A stretch of 64,000 bases of DNA from Rhizobium herbae (GCF_019511375.1 NZ_JAEUAO010000003.1:372001-436000), one strand, 5' to 3'; positions 44,438 to 54,179 are shown, counted from the stretch's first letter. The notes: a model not told the origin generated them from the letters alone. Made by a program: numbers and translations.

Positions 44438-44729
44438 GCTTTCTGGTTGTATTGCTGGAACGATCCCCACTCGGATAGCTGCTCCCTTTAAAGTCGGCGC
44501 GGCAGCAACCGTATCTCACTCAAAGTTGCCAACCAAACTTCCTTTAACCTTAGGTCGAATTTCATGTCAATTTCATGAAAGCTGATCAAGATCGTGGATG
44601 CGAAAATCAGAGCTAGACGCTCATCTCATCGCCGAGCGTCATTGCACCACGATCTGACTTCCAGGATGCCCGGTGTCCTCGTGGAAGAAGGGAACCCGCG
44701 ATGATGCGAGAGCAAGGCAGGTCTTTCGC

Positions 44730-45734
44730 ATGAACGAATTTGACGATTTCATCGAGGAATGCGACCGCGCACCTCGTCTCAATGAGCTTTCGGATTTCTT
44801 TTCGACAACTGCATCTGGTCAGGCCGGGGTGCCTGTCCGTCCGCCCCAACTCGATCGCCGCCTTTTTCCGCTCGACCCGACATTCAGGCGCTTTTCGGCT
44901 CTTCATCCACTGCGCCAAGGCCCATTCGATCTGCACTATCTCAGCAGCATACCCTACCGGTTCGAGGAAGAGTGCCGCATGGGCTGTGCAATCCTCAAAT
45001 ATGCGCGCGCCAGAAGGGGAAAGCTGAGGCTCTACACGCTGGGAACCGCCGAGGGGACAATGGCCCGCGTGATTGGCGAACTCGGCGATGGCAGGGTCGA
45101 AACACTATCCTGCAGCCCAAACATCGAGAACCTGAGAAGCTTCTATGCCTATGGGGTTCCTCCCCATGCCATGTTTTTCCATGGGCCGTTTCATCATCTG
45201 ACTTCTGAGAAGATCCAAGATGACGGCGAGCTTCGCAAGTTTGCCCGCGGCTTCGATATTATTATCGAGGACACGACCTTCCAGATGTATTCGCCGAATC
45301 GCTTCGATCAAATTCGCTTTGTGTCCCAGCAGCTTAAAAGCAACGGCCTGTTCATATTCGTCGAGAAGTTCAAGCATGAAGACGACGAAGAGTACCGGCG
45401 GCGCGAACGGCAAAAAGACCATGGTTTCAAGGCTCGCTTTTTCAGTGCGTCCGATATTCGCGCGAAAGAAGAGACGGTCCTGACGCGAATGGATCGAAGC
45501 GAAGTCAGTCTTGCGGAGATGAGCGAGACACTGCGCCGTTTTTTTGAACACTCATTCGCCACCTGGAACAGCGGCAATTTCTACACCCTCATCTCCAGCA
45601 ACAGTCCCGAAAATCTCGACCTCTTCCTATCGAAGCTGTGCCCAGCCGCGATCCCAGCAGAATACGTCTATGCGGACCTTCCTTATCGGCTTTACCCAGA
45701 ATCGGAGGCAAGGCGGCTATCAGGGCGATCCTAA
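44730..45734 (+). CDS. SAM-dependent methyltransferase-like protein
   Basis: About 334 residues from the ATG at 44730. The central part has a class I Rossmann pattern: LRLYTLGTAEGTMARVIGEL (motif I, Gly-poor), VETLSCSPNIENLRSFYAYG, FDIIIEDTTFQMYSPNRFDQ, then LKSNGLFIFVEKFKHEDDEE. N- and C-terminal extensions are not recognised. It could be a methyl- or aminocarboxypropyl-transferase. It is divergent from the AraC/exporter/orphan genes and likely part of the same small pathway. Confidence 0.7.
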   Translation: MNEFDDFIEECDRAPRLNELSDFFSTTASGQAGVPVRPPQLDRRLFPLDPTFRRFSALHPLRQGPFDLHYLSSIPYRFEEECRMGCAILKYARARRGKLRLYTLGTAEGTMARVIGELGDGRVETLSCSPNIENLRSFYAYGVPPHAMFFHGPFHHLTSEKIQDDGELRKFARGFDIIIEDTTFQMYSPNRFDQIRFVSQQLKSNGLFIFVEKFKHEDDEEYRRRERQKDHGFKARFFSASDIRAKEETVLTRMDRSEVSLAEMSETLRRFFEHSFATWNSGNFYTLISSNSPENLDLFLSKLCPAAIPAEYVYADLPYRLYPESEARRLSGRS

Positions 45735-46009
45735 ACTCTTTGGTGGGGCTCCGGGATAAGTTTTTGCTTCTCGAGCATCAAAGGGTCTCCACCGCGTCAG
45801 CGAAAAGCGGTTCAACCACATTGATCCGCTTCCGGCGCTTATCTGCCTCAGCGGGCGTTCTTCCAAACCGTAAGGAGCAACTGCCGTGATGAAAGCGAAT
45901 GTCCAGCACTTCGCTCAGATCGATGAGCCGGGTGACGTGCATCTCACCTTGCGGAGCGCCATCGTTGTCGCTTACCCCAAGCGGCGCTTCAGGTGAGGGA
46001 CGTGTTCCC

Positions 46010-46351
46010 ATGTACAAGCATGTCTGCGAAGCATTTGTGCTGATCCCCTATGCAGAAAGAGTCGCCGAAAAGGTCTGCGCCCGATTGAGCGACTATTGTC
46101 GCTCGATCGGTGTCACGAGCACCGACAAGGTTCTCGATTTTGGCGATGCGCGCGCGATCATGAGGCCGACTGATGAAGGTCTGCACTTCCGGGTCGAAGC
46201 GCATGACTCTGTCACCCTCTATGGCATCCGAACGCTTCTGCAGGGCAGCCTGTCCGCCATCGCGGAGTTTTCGGGTGAGGCCGTCGAATGGCACCCGGCT
46301 GGAGGCGCGCCCTTCGGCGCTGCCAGGAGGCTCCGAAAACGAACAGCATAA
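46010..46351 (+). CDS. Small DUF2218-like hypothetical protein
   Basis: 113 residues from the ATG at 46010 with AGGTGAGGGA upstream. Sequence ERVAEKVCARLSDYCRSIGV, IMRPTDEGLHFRVEAHDSVT and YGIRTLLQGSLSAIAEFSGE resembles DUF2218 proteins, small alpha/beta proteins common in alphaproteobacteria with no known function. The C-terminus is basic (ARRLRKRTA). It lies alone between the cargo and the transfer genes. Confidence 0.5.
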   Translation: MYKHVCEAFVLIPYAERVAEKVCARLSDYCRSIGVTSTDKVLDFGDARAIMRPTDEGLHFRVEAHDSVTLYGIRTLLQGSLSAIAEFSGEAVEWHPAGGAPFGAARRLRKRTA

Positions 46352-46533
46352 AAAACGGCCTCGGGCCAGCGAGAAATAACCACTGCCTTGGCCCGCCGGG
46401 TTTCGCCTCGACCTGCTCAGCGCCGAACGTCCAACGGGTTGCTCCGCGCTGATCGCGAGGGAAGACGCTACCTTCGCGAGTTCCCTCCCTTCAGGCCTGC
46501 TTTTTCGGCATGAGAAGGCCGTTTGGTACCGTC

Positions 46534-46656
46534 TCACGATGCTGCGCGAGAAAGCTCATACACACGCGCCGTGACAATCGCCCGGGCGTGGTTGAGGATC
46601 TCGGTGGCGATCTCGGTGCAGTCGATCGCGTCGTATGAGTCTTCCTGCTCGGCCAT
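46534..46656 (-). CDS. 40-residue conserved-looking small protein downstream of traA
   Basis: MAEQEDSYDAIDCTEIATEI and LNHARAIVTARVYELSRAAS, with an AAAGGAAGAGG ribosome site 6-12 bp before the ATG at 46656. It starts 30 bp after the traA stop on the same strand, so it is probably co-transcribed. The acidic N-terminus and amphipathic helix look like a folded small protein; no function is known. Confidence 0.5.
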   Translation of the reverse strand: MAEQEDSYDAIDCTEIATEILNHARAIVTARVYELSRAAS

Positions 46657-46686
46657 GGCCTCTTCCTTTCGTTTCCGTGAGAACTC

Positions 46687-49600
46687 TTAGCATGTGACGC
46701 CACGCGCCCGAGCGATGATGCGCTGCTGACGCTCCGATATGATTTGCTGGCTCGCCCGCATGCGGACGGTCTGCTGAAGTACCTTCAGCCGCTCATGCAT
46801 TGCCTCGAAGGCACGCCGCTGCGCGGGCGGCACGCGATTGATGACGTCCTTCTCGCCGCGCAGGATGGCGTTGCGGCCGAACCGCTGGTCGAGCGCCCGG
46901 CTAACATCGGCGAACTCTTGGCCGATGGCGGGATCGAGCGAACCGGCGGCGACGTCGAGTTTGCTGTCCTTCTTCTTCATCTCCGCTGCCAGTCGGCGCA
47001 GTGCATCTTCGGCAGCCTGGGACAAACCGGGAATGGCGACCGCCATACGGCGGCGCTCTTCCGTGATGGCCTGACGCTCCTCGTCGAAGGCGCTGACATA
47101 CGCCGTGCCGAGCAAGCGCAGACGGACGGACGCTTGCGCCACCGCCTCCAAAGCCTCCTTCCGCTCCCGGCCAGAGGCGAGCATGCGGTCCATCAAGCGC
47201 TCTGAGCCGCGCAGCGCACCGTAAGCCGCGGGGTCGTTCGCCACGACCGCCGCGATCCGCTCGGCCGCAAAACCCTTGACGATCAAGTCCTCTATTCGGT
47301 CGACAGCGCCGGCCGGATCGCGCCAGATGCGTGTGGCGGCCTCGGCGAGCGCAGCGCGATTGTGACTATAGTGCGGGACCGCAAGCGCGCGTGGGCGCGC
47401 CTCATCATCCACCGGCGTCCTGAACTCCGTCACGGCGGCGAGCATCGGCAGCACGGCGATCGTCTCCTTGCCGAGCTCGACACTCGCGCCGGCAACGATC
47501 TTCGAACGGTCCTTCTTTTCGGCAAGATGCTGCTCCTCGGCGAAGCGACGGACGGCTTCGAAGAGTCGCGTCAGCTTCCCACGCCTGTCATCCGTGAGAT
47601 CGTCCGGCATGCGCTCAGCGATGTTGCGTTCGGCAATCGCGTCAACTTTGGCGGTGAAGGCGCTCCAGCCGAAGCGGGCGGTCAGCGCGTCGCTCACCGC
47701 CTTCACTTCCTGCACGAGCGAGCGATCCTCGGCGGCAAAGGAAAAGGCGGTCTTCCAGGCGTGGTCACCGCCCTGCCTGCGCACCGCCTCAATTTCGACG
47801 AGGCGCGCCATGGCCTGTTTCGAGATCGCCGGGATAGACAGGGACATACAGGCCCGGCGCGTCTGCTCGCGCTCGTGGAACCGTTCGGTGTTCCGGCGGA
47901 ACTCGGTCGCATGGGCGCGGGCCAAGGGCAGCAGTTCGTCGAGCACCGTCGTGGCAACGCCGCGCTCGTCGCGCGCCGCCCGGCCATCGACGATGTTGTC
48001 GGACCCGCGCAGGCGGCCGAGCCGATCCGGCGCATGGGCGAGATCGTCGGCGAGCTTGCGTGGCTCGATGGCGGAATCCGAGGCGAATGCGTTCAGGTGG
48101 GCAAGCGCTGCGTCGGGATCGCGATAGATTTTTTCGAGCAGCGGCCGGAGGATTTCCTCCCGTTCCTTCCACCGCGGCGAGGCAAGCTGCGCGCGGCGCG
48201 CGTCCTCGTTGACGCTCCGTGCAAACTGCGTGGTGGGCGGGATAAGATAATGCCCGCTGGCCGGGATTCCTTCGGAAAGCGATTCCGTCCGTTCCTCGCT
48301 GTAGGAAGCGCGCCGCTCGCGCTCGATTGCGAAGCCGAGCGCCACGCTCGCGCGCTCCCAGAGCTTCGCCACCTGTTCTCTCCTCCCGGCAATCCAAGCC
48401 AGCCGCCGCGAAACGCCCTTCTCCATTCCGGCCGCGACCTCGGCGAGCGTGTCGATGCCGCGCCGCCGCGCGAAATCCTGTGCGTGCGCCTGGTACCCGG
48501 CCTCGCTTTCGAAATCGAGCGTCGTCGTCTTGGCGCCGGATCGGCCGAGACGCTCGACAAGCTCACTGAACAGCTCCGGCCGACGGCTCTCGCGCTCGAT
48601 GCGCTCCTGGCGGGCGTCTGCGGTTTCGACCTGCTGTGCGGTCCAGACATTGCGATCGACTTCCCGTTCCTCGAAACGCTTTTGGCCCGTCTCGTCATCG
48701 ACGGTAGGAACCTGGACCTTGACCCGCTCGACGCCGTCCTTGCGCAAGGTGACGGTATCGCCTTCCGAGACCCGGGCCTCCTCGAGTGCCTTCGGCAGGC
48801 TCACACCCCAGAGACGATGGACGGTTCCGTCTTCCCTTCGGATGTCGGCATAGGGGCTCTCGTCGGCATTCTCGTCAGCGGGTCGGAACTTCGCCATCCC
48901 TTCTTCGACCAGTTCGCCGGTGACGCCGGCGGCATGATCGACGCGCGGCTTACGACCCCATTCCGGCTTGGCCTCGAAGTCCTCTTTCGCCGCATAGAGA
49001 TCGGCGCGGTCGCGATGCCTGGTCATCGCCACATAGGTCAGATGCTGGTCCATCATGCCGGTGGCGAGCACGAAAGTCCGATCGACGGTGGCGCCCTGCG
49101 ATTTATGAATTGTCGCGGCATAGCCGTGATCGACATTGCGGTAGCTGTCCTCGCTGATGACGACATCGCGGCCATTGTCGAGACGGACAGTCAGCAACAC
49201 GTCGCCCAGTTTGTCGCCAGTGGAAACGACCGTGCCGAGCGTGCCGTTCTTGACGTATTGCGGGCCGAGACGATGGGCGCGCGGCTCAACGAAACGGGCG
49301 TTCTCCAGGAAGATGATCCGGTCGCCGGCGGCGAATTCGCGCGAACCCCGCGCCGTCTGGAATTCCCGCGCCCCTGTCAGCGCGCCCTCCTCGACCATGA
49401 CGTTGCGCAGGGACTCGTTCAGCTTCCGAACATCATCATTGGTGTGGGCGAGAACAAGGAGCTCGTCGGCGTGAAGCCGGACTTCATTTCCGCCGGATAC
49501 AGACTTCTCGATCGCCTGTTTGCGCGCATCCGCCCAATCGGCAACGATACGATTGATGATTTCCGCGCGGGTTTCGCTCTCGACTATACGGCCCTGTTGG

Positions 49601-51306
49601 GCGTAGGCGTCGAGGCCCTCTTCAACCTTACCGCGGGCGAAGAGACGCGAGGCGTCGCGCGCCCACTGCTCACGCTGACGGCGCACGCCGGCAAGTTCGG
49701 CAAAGCCGATCCGTTCGGTGATTGCCCTGAACGCCGCGCCCGCCTGGATCGGCTGCAACTGCATCGCGTCACCGACGAGCACGACCTTCGCCTCTGCCTC
49801 CTCGGCAATCTTCAGCACGCGCGCCATCTGCTGCGACGACACCATGCCGGCTTCGTCGATCACCAGCACGTCGCCGCTATTGAGCTGTTCGCGCCCGCCC
49901 GCCCAGGCCAGTTCCCAGGATGCGAGCGTGCGCGATTTGATGCCGGAACTGTCTTCCAGTCCTTCGGCCGCCTTGCCGGCAAGCGCCGCACCGAACACTC
50001 GCCGGTTTTCGCTTTCCCAGCCGACACGTGCGGCGGCAAGCAGGGTCGACTTGCCGGCACCCGCGAGACCGACGACGGCTGCGATGGCTTCGCCTCCAGT
50101 GACGTGACGGACCGCATCGACCTGCTCCTGATCGAGACTGAAGGGCTTTTCCGGATCGACCTTTTCGATCCTTCGCACGGCTGCGGCGACTTCGGACTCG
50201 GCCACGCCGAAGCCCCTGCGCTCCGACAACACTCGAGCGGACTCTGCCATGTCATATTCGATGCGCAGGATCTCCCGCGTGGTGAACACCGCCGGCTCGG
50301 TGGCCTTGCTGGTCTCAGCGTCGAGCTGCTGCGGCCTGAGCGTGACCAGCTCGTTCGACGCCGTCAGCCGGGCGCGGATAGTGGCGAAATCGACGGGATC
50401 GTCGACATAGCGGTGCAGCGCCTTGGCAATGTCGCGCTCGTCGAAGGTGGAGCGTTCGTTGGCAAGTTGCTTCAGGAGGAGTTCCGGATCGGCCAGCAGC
50501 CGGTCGGCCATCTCCTGCCGACGCGCCAGATCGGCCGGCGCGAAATACATCTCGATGCCTTTGCGGGCGAGCGCCGCCTTCTCAGGGCCGAGATGCTTTT
50601 GCGCGATGCCGTCGAGACCCTGCTCGGCATAGCAGCGGCCATCGAGACGGATTTCATGACCGGCAAGCGCCAGGTGCCGATTGGCCGTTTCCGCCCAGGC
50701 GATTTTCCACGCCTTCATGGTTTCCTTGTCGCCGGCCCAGTGCTTATAGACGATCTTGCCGGTCGGCCGGTTGGGCGTGACGACGCGCAGCGGCTCGCCG
50801 TCTTCGCGAAGCACAGGCACCTTCTTCGGCCCGAAGCCCTCTTCCGTCAAAGGCCTCAGCGCCGTCATCAGATGGATATGCGGATTGCCGTCCTTGTGGT
50901 GATAGACCCAATCGGCGACCATTCCCTTCGACGTGAAATTGTCGCGTACGAACTCGCGCGCCAGCGCGATATTCTCCGCCCGCGTCAGCTCTTCCGGTAG
51001 GGCAATAATCAGCTCGCGGGCAAGCTGCGCGTCCGCCCGCGTCTCGAAGGCATCCACCGCATTCCAGAGCGCCTCGCTTGACTCGGCGACGGACTGCCCC
51101 TCGATCGCCGTCTTCAGCCAGGCAGGGATCTGGTCGGGCAACGCCAGTTCCTCATGCACCAGTTCCCGTGATCCGCCACGATAGCTGAAGGACGTACCGG
51201 CCTGTTCGTCCATCATCCGGGCGCGATGGCGATAGGCGGCGGCCGAGACGATGCTGCGTCCCGCTCCCCTGCTGATCACCTGCGCTCTGACGAACATGAT
51301 CGCCAC
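46687..51306 (-). CDS. traA: Ti-type conjugal transfer relaxase/helicase TraA
   Basis: About 1539 residues from a GTG at 51306 (VAIMFVRAQVISRGAGRSIV), behind GGAGA; this is the usual TraA N-terminus. MobA/MobL (MOBQ) relaxase domain in the first 250 residues with YRHRARMMDEQAGT and the metal-binding His motif NPHIHLMTALRPL near residue 145; RecD/TraI-like helicase with Walker A VVGLAGAGKSTLLAAAR near 410 and VLVIDEAGMVSSQQMARVL; a UvrD-type VDRTFVLATGMM segment; a long helical C-terminus. It nicks oriT next to its start and unwinds the transferred strand. Confidence 0.95.
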   Translation of the reverse strand: MAIMFVRAQVISRGAGRSIVSAAAYRHRARMMDEQAGTSFSYRGGSRELVHEELALPDQIPAWLKTAIEGQSVAESSEALWNAVDAFETRADAQLARELIIALPEELTRAENIALAREFVRDNFTSKGMVADWVYHHKDGNPHIHLMTALRPLTEEGFGPKKVPVLREDGEPLRVVTPNRPTGKIVYKHWAGDKETMKAWKIAWAETANRHLALAGHEIRLDGRCYAEQGLDGIAQKHLGPEKAALARKGIEMYFAPADLARRQEMADRLLADPELLLKQLANERSTFDERDIAKALHRYVDDPVDFATIRARLTASNELVTLRPQQLDAETSKATEPAVFTTREILRIEYDMAESARVLSERRGFGVAESEVAAAVRRIEKVDPEKPFSLDQEQVDAVRHVTGGEAIAAVVGLAGAGKSTLLAAARVGWESENRRVFGAALAGKAAEGLEDSSGIKSRTLASWELAWAGGREQLNSGDVLVIDEAGMVSSQQMARVLKIAEEAEAKVVLVGDAMQLQPIQAGAAFRAITERIGFAELAGVRRQREQWARDASRLFARGKVEEGLDAYAQQGRIVESETRAEIINRIVADWADARKQAIEKSVSGGNEVRLHADELLVLAHTNDDVRKLNESLRNVMVEEGALTGAREFQTARGSREFAAGDRIIFLENARFVEPRAHRLGPQYVKNGTLGTVVSTGDKLGDVLLTVRLDNGRDVVISEDSYRNVDHGYAATIHKSQGATVDRTFVLATGMMDQHLTYVAMTRHRDRADLYAAKEDFEAKPEWGRKPRVDHAAGVTGELVEEGMAKFRPADENADESPYADIRREDGTVHRLWGVSLPKALEEARVSEGDTVTLRKDGVERVKVQVPTVDDETGQKRFEEREVDRNVWTAQQVETADARQERIERESRRPELFSELVERLGRSGAKTTTLDFESEAGYQAHAQDFARRRGIDTLAEVAAGMEKGVSRRLAWIAGRREQVAKLWERASVALGFAIERERRASYSEERTESLSEGIPASGHYLIPPTTQFARSVNEDARRAQLASPRWKEREEILRPLLEKIYRDPDAALAHLNAFASDSAIEPRKLADDLAHAPDRLGRLRGSDNIVDGRAARDERGVATTVLDELLPLARAHATEFRRNTERFHEREQTRRACMSLSIPAISKQAMARLVEIEAVRRQGGDHAWKTAFSFAAEDRSLVQEVKAVSDALTARFGWSAFTAKVDAIAERNIAERMPDDLTDDRRGKLTRLFEAVRRFAEEQHLAEKKDRSKIVAGASVELGKETIAVLPMLAAVTEFRTPVDDEARPRALAVPHYSHNRAALAEAATRIWRDPAGAVDRIEDLIVKGFAAERIAAVVANDPAAYGALRGSERLMDRMLASGRERKEALEAVAQASVRLRLLGTAYVSAFDEERQAITEERRRMAVAIPGLSQAAEDALRRLAAEMKKKDSKLDVAAGSLDPAIGQEFADVSRALDQRFGRNAILRGEKDVINRVPPAQRRAFEAMHERLKVLQQTVRMRASQQIISERQQRIIARARGVTC

Positions 51307-51329
51307 TGATGTCTCCAGACCTCTCAAGC

Positions 51330-51359
51330 ACGTCGCGCCCGCGACGTATATTGCGCCCT
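51330..51359. other. oriT: Origin of transfer (oriT), Ti/IncQ-type nick region
   Basis: ACGTCGCG (51330-51337) and CGCGACGT (51340-51347) form a perfect 8-bp inverted repeat followed by TATATTGCGCCCT (51347-51359). The TTGCGCCCT end matches the conserved nick region of Ti plasmid and RSF1010-type origins. It lies 24 bp ahead of traA and in front of traC, the same place as in Ti plasmids. Exact nick position is inferred. Confidence 0.85.
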
Positions 51360-51454
51360 CGAACCGATTGGCCTGCAGGGCCGATGCCGCTTCTCCGGAA
51401 GACGGCCATTTGCCGGAATCCGACTGCGACGTTTTCGGGATAATGCAACTTACC

Positions 51455-51488
51455 CTATTTTACTATCAGAAAATAGATAGTAAAATAG
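51455..51488. promoter_or_regulatory. RctA-type operator copy 2 (traA / traC gap), perfect inverted repeat
   Basis: CTATTTTACTATC (51455-51467) and GATAGTAAAATAG (51476-51488) are exact reverse complements over 13 bp, separated by 8 bp. The site is 33 bp before traC and between oriT and traC. The same halves with the same spacing occur at 34682-34705 and 60128-60161. Repeat and spacing are seen directly; a shared repressor is inferred. Confidence 0.75.
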
Positions 51489-51520
51489 TCGCAGAGATTT
51501 GCTTCACAAGGGACGCTGGA

Positions 51521-51808
51521 ATGGCCGCAAAATCATCGATCACCGACATCGACGCTCAGATCGAGAAGCTGCGCGAGCGCAGACGCTCGATGATCGCAAA
51601 GTCCGCCGAGCGCTTTGCGCGCGCGGCAACGAAATCGGGGCTGGCGGAAATGGAGATCGCCGACGAGGAGATCGATCGGATATTTGAAGAGATCGCGGCG
51701 CGATTTCGCAAAGGGGAGAAGAAGGGGGCTGCCGGCGTATCTACTTCGCCGCGTCGACCAGCAGCTGGCGGCACTGGAACGGCGGCGGAGGTTTCTCGTG
51801 ACAGCTGA
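51521..51808 (+). CDS. traC: Conjugal transfer protein TraC
   Basis: 95 residues from the ATG at 51521. Coiled N-terminus ITDIDAQIEKLRERRRSMIA and ATKSGLAEMEIADEEIDRIF, EEIAARFRKGE, typical of Ti-plasmid TraC, an accessory relaxosome protein. The 3' end overlaps traD by 11 bp. A longer upstream frame crosses oriT and is rejected. Confidence 0.87.
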   Translation: MAAKSSITDIDAQIEKLRERRRSMIAKSAERFARAATKSGLAEMEIADEEIDRIFEEIAARFRKGEKKGAAGVSTSPRRPAAGGTGTAAEVSRDS

Positions 51809-52037
51809 TCGCAAGCGTGAGGCGCGCGAGAAATTCCTGCTCGGCGGCATCGTCATCAGGGCGGGGCTCACGAAGGCTGACCGGGCATTTCTGCTTGGCG
51901 GTCTTCTCGAGCTGGCAAGAGTTGCTCCGGGCTCATCAGAACATCGGCGGTTGCGCGATATAGGCGAAGAGGCGTTCAAGGCGCCTTCGCCGGGCGCGAC
52001 GGAGACACCTACCCGGGAAACAGCGGAATGGCATTAA
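51798..52037 (+). CDS. traD: Conjugal transfer protein TraD
   Basis: 79 residues from a GTG at 51798 overlapping traC. MTADRKREAREKFLLGGIVI, RAGLTKADRAFLLGGLLELA matches the short TraD of Ti-type systems. Its last 10 bp overlap traG. The exact function in DNA processing is not established in the family. Confidence 0.85.
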   Translation: MTADRKREAREKFLLGGIVIRAGLTKADRAFLLGGLLELARVAPGSSEHRRLRDIGEEAFKAPSPGATETPTRETAEWH

Positions 52038-53947
52038 GGGCAAAACTGCATCCGAGCCTGTTGCTCGTTCTGGTACCGATCGCCGTCACGGCCTTTGCCG
52101 TCTACGCCGTCGGCTGGCGCTGGCCGGCGCTCGCAGGCAGCCTGTCCGGGAAAACGGCATACTGGTTCCTGCGGGCCTCGCCCGTGCCGGCGCTTTTGTT
52201 CGGACCGCTGGCGGGGCTGTTGAGCGTATGGGCGCTGCCATTGCACCGGCGAAGGCCGGTGGCGATGGCCAGCCTCGTCTGTTTTCTGGCTGTGGTCGGC
52301 TTCTATGGCTTACGCGAATTCGGCCGGCTCGCTCCATCCGTGGACGGCGGCGCGGTGACATGGGACCGTGCACTTTCCTATCTCGATATGGTCGCCGTGA
52401 TCGGGGCGGTCGCCGGCTTCATGGTCGTCGCGGTGGCCGCGCGCATTTCCACAGTCGTGCCCGAGCCGGTAAAGCGCGCCAGTTGCGGAACCTTCGGGGA
52501 TGCGGACTGGCTGCCGATGCCGGCGGCCGGAAAGCTCTTTCCGTCCGACGGAGAAATCGTCGTCGGCGAGCGGTACCGGGTCGATAAGGAAATTGTCCGT
52601 GAGCTGCCGTTCGATCCGAATGATCCGGCCACCTGGGGCCAAGGCGGAAAGGCCCCATTGCTGACCTACAAACAGGACTTCGATTCCACCCACATGCTGT
52701 TCTTCGCCGGGTCAGGTGGCTACAAAACGACCAGCAACGTCGTGCCGACGGCGCTCAGATACACCGGTCCGCTGATCTGCCTCGATCCGTCGACCGAGGT
52801 CGCGCCGATGGTGGTCGAGCACCGAACCCGCGTGCTCGGCCGCGAGGTGATGGTGCTTGATCCGACGAACCCGATCATGGGCTTCAACGTGCTGGATGGG
52901 ATTGAAGGTTCACCGCACAAGGAAGAGGACATTGTCGGCATCGCGCATATGCTGCTGTCGGAGAGCGTGCGCTTCGAATCCTCGACCGGATCCTATTTCC
53001 AGAACCAGGCGCACAATCTGCTGACCGGGTTGCTCGCCCATGTGATGCTCTCGCCGGAATATGAGGGACGGCGAACCTTGCGCAGTCTCCGGCAGATCGT
53101 TTCCGAGCCGGAACCTTCCGTGCTCTCCATGCTGCGGGACATTCAAGGACATTCCGCTTCTGCTTTCATCCGCGAAACGCTCGGCGTCTTCACCAACATG
53201 ACCGAGCAGACCTTCTCCGGCGTTTACTCGACCGCGTCCAAGGACACGCAGTGGCTTTCCCTCGATAGTTACGCCGCGCTCGTCTGCGGCAATGCATTCG
53301 AGTCGAGTGACGTCGTTACGGGCAAGAAGGATGTCTTCCTAAACATCTCGGCATCGATCCTGCGCTCGTGTCCGGGCATTGGCCGAGTGATCATTGGGTC
53401 GCTGATCAACGCCATGGTGCGCGCCGATGGCCGCTTCAAGCGCCGGGCGCTGTTCATGCTCGATGAGGTCGATCTGCTCGGCTACATGCGGGTGCTCGAG
53501 GAGGCGCGCGACCGTGGCCGCAAGTACGGCATCTCGATGATGCTGATGTACCAGTCGGTCGGGCAACTCGAGCGGCATTTCGGCAAGGATGGCGCGACGT
53601 CATGGATCGATGGCTGCGCCTTCGCGAGTTATGCGGCGATCAAGGCGCTCGACACGGCGCGCAACGTCTCGGCACAATGCGGCGAGATGACGGTCGAAGT
53701 GAAGGGAATCTCCCGCAACATTGGCTGGGACACGAACAACAGCGCATCACGCAAATCGGAGAGCGTCAGCTTCCAGCGCCGGCCGCTGATCATGCCGCAC
53801 GAGATTACGCAATCGATGCGCAAGGACGAGCAGATCATCATCGTCCAGGGGCATAGCCCGATCCGCTGCGGGCGGGCGATCTACTTCCGGCGAAAGGAGA
53901 TGGATCAGGCGGCGAAGGCCAATCGCTTCGTCAGGGCGATCCCGTGA
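52028..53947 (+). CDS. traG: Type IV coupling protein TraG (VirD4/TraG family)
   Basis: 639 residues. Three to four N-terminal membrane helices (about residues 8-125), then the hexameric motor: Walker A MLFFAGSGGYKTTSNVVPTA (GSGGYKT form, as in Ti TraG), and Walker B RRALFMLDEVDLLGYM, followed by GRKYGISMMLMYQSVGQLER. It brings the TraA-DNA complex to the VirB channel. Confidence 0.94.
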   Translation: MALRAKLHPSLLLVLVPIAVTAFAVYAVGWRWPALAGSLSGKTAYWFLRASPVPALLFGPLAGLLSVWALPLHRRRPVAMASLVCFLAVVGFYGLREFGRLAPSVDGGAVTWDRALSYLDMVAVIGAVAGFMVVAVAARISTVVPEPVKRASCGTFGDADWLPMPAAGKLFPSDGEIVVGERYRVDKEIVRELPFDPNDPATWGQGGKAPLLTYKQDFDSTHMLFFAGSGGYKTTSNVVPTALRYTGPLICLDPSTEVAPMVVEHRTRVLGREVMVLDPTNPIMGFNVLDGIEGSPHKEEDIVGIAHMLLSESVRFESSTGSYFQNQAHNLLTGLLAHVMLSPEYEGRRTLRSLRQIVSEPEPSVLSMLRDIQGHSASAFIRETLGVFTNMTEQTFSGVYSTASKDTQWLSLDSYAALVCGNAFESSDVVTGKKDVFLNISASILRSCPGIGRVIIGSLINAMVRADGRFKRRALFMLDEVDLLGYMRVLEEARDRGRKYGISMMLMYQSVGQLERHFGKDGATSWIDGCAFASYAAIKALDTARNVSAQCGEMTVEVKGISRNIGWDTNNSASRKSESVSFQRRPLIMPHEITQSMRKDEQIIIVQGHSPIRCGRAIYFRRKEMDQAAKANRFVRAIP

Positions 53948-54179
53948 GCGCGAGGGGTTTTCCCTCCTTGCCCCACGGACCGGTCGATCTGGTCAGCGGG
54001 GCATCGCGAGAGGCGGCATATAGACGGAACGCAAATTTCCGGCGTGGCCCAACGGCGGGAAGTCTGCTCGAGGCGTCCCCCTGATCCACGACTGTGATCA
54101 TCGTGGGAAGCGAAGCTTCGAGCCCTGGCCTGTCGGTCGGTCCGGCGGGCCAGGCCTGGTGACACGGCAAACGCCGCCC

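Noticed and set aside
45778-46017. Minus-strand 79-residue open frame with LRFGRTPAEADKRRKRINVV
   Set aside because: No ribosome site, and its start overlaps the start of the better supported plus-strand gene at 46010. A decayed gene cannot be excluded.
47362-51000. A 1212-residue open frame on the plus strand, opposite traA
   Set aside because: It lies fully antisense to a well-supported relaxase, has no family motif or ribosome site, and its composition (Arg, Asp and Gly rich) is what high-GC antisense frames give.
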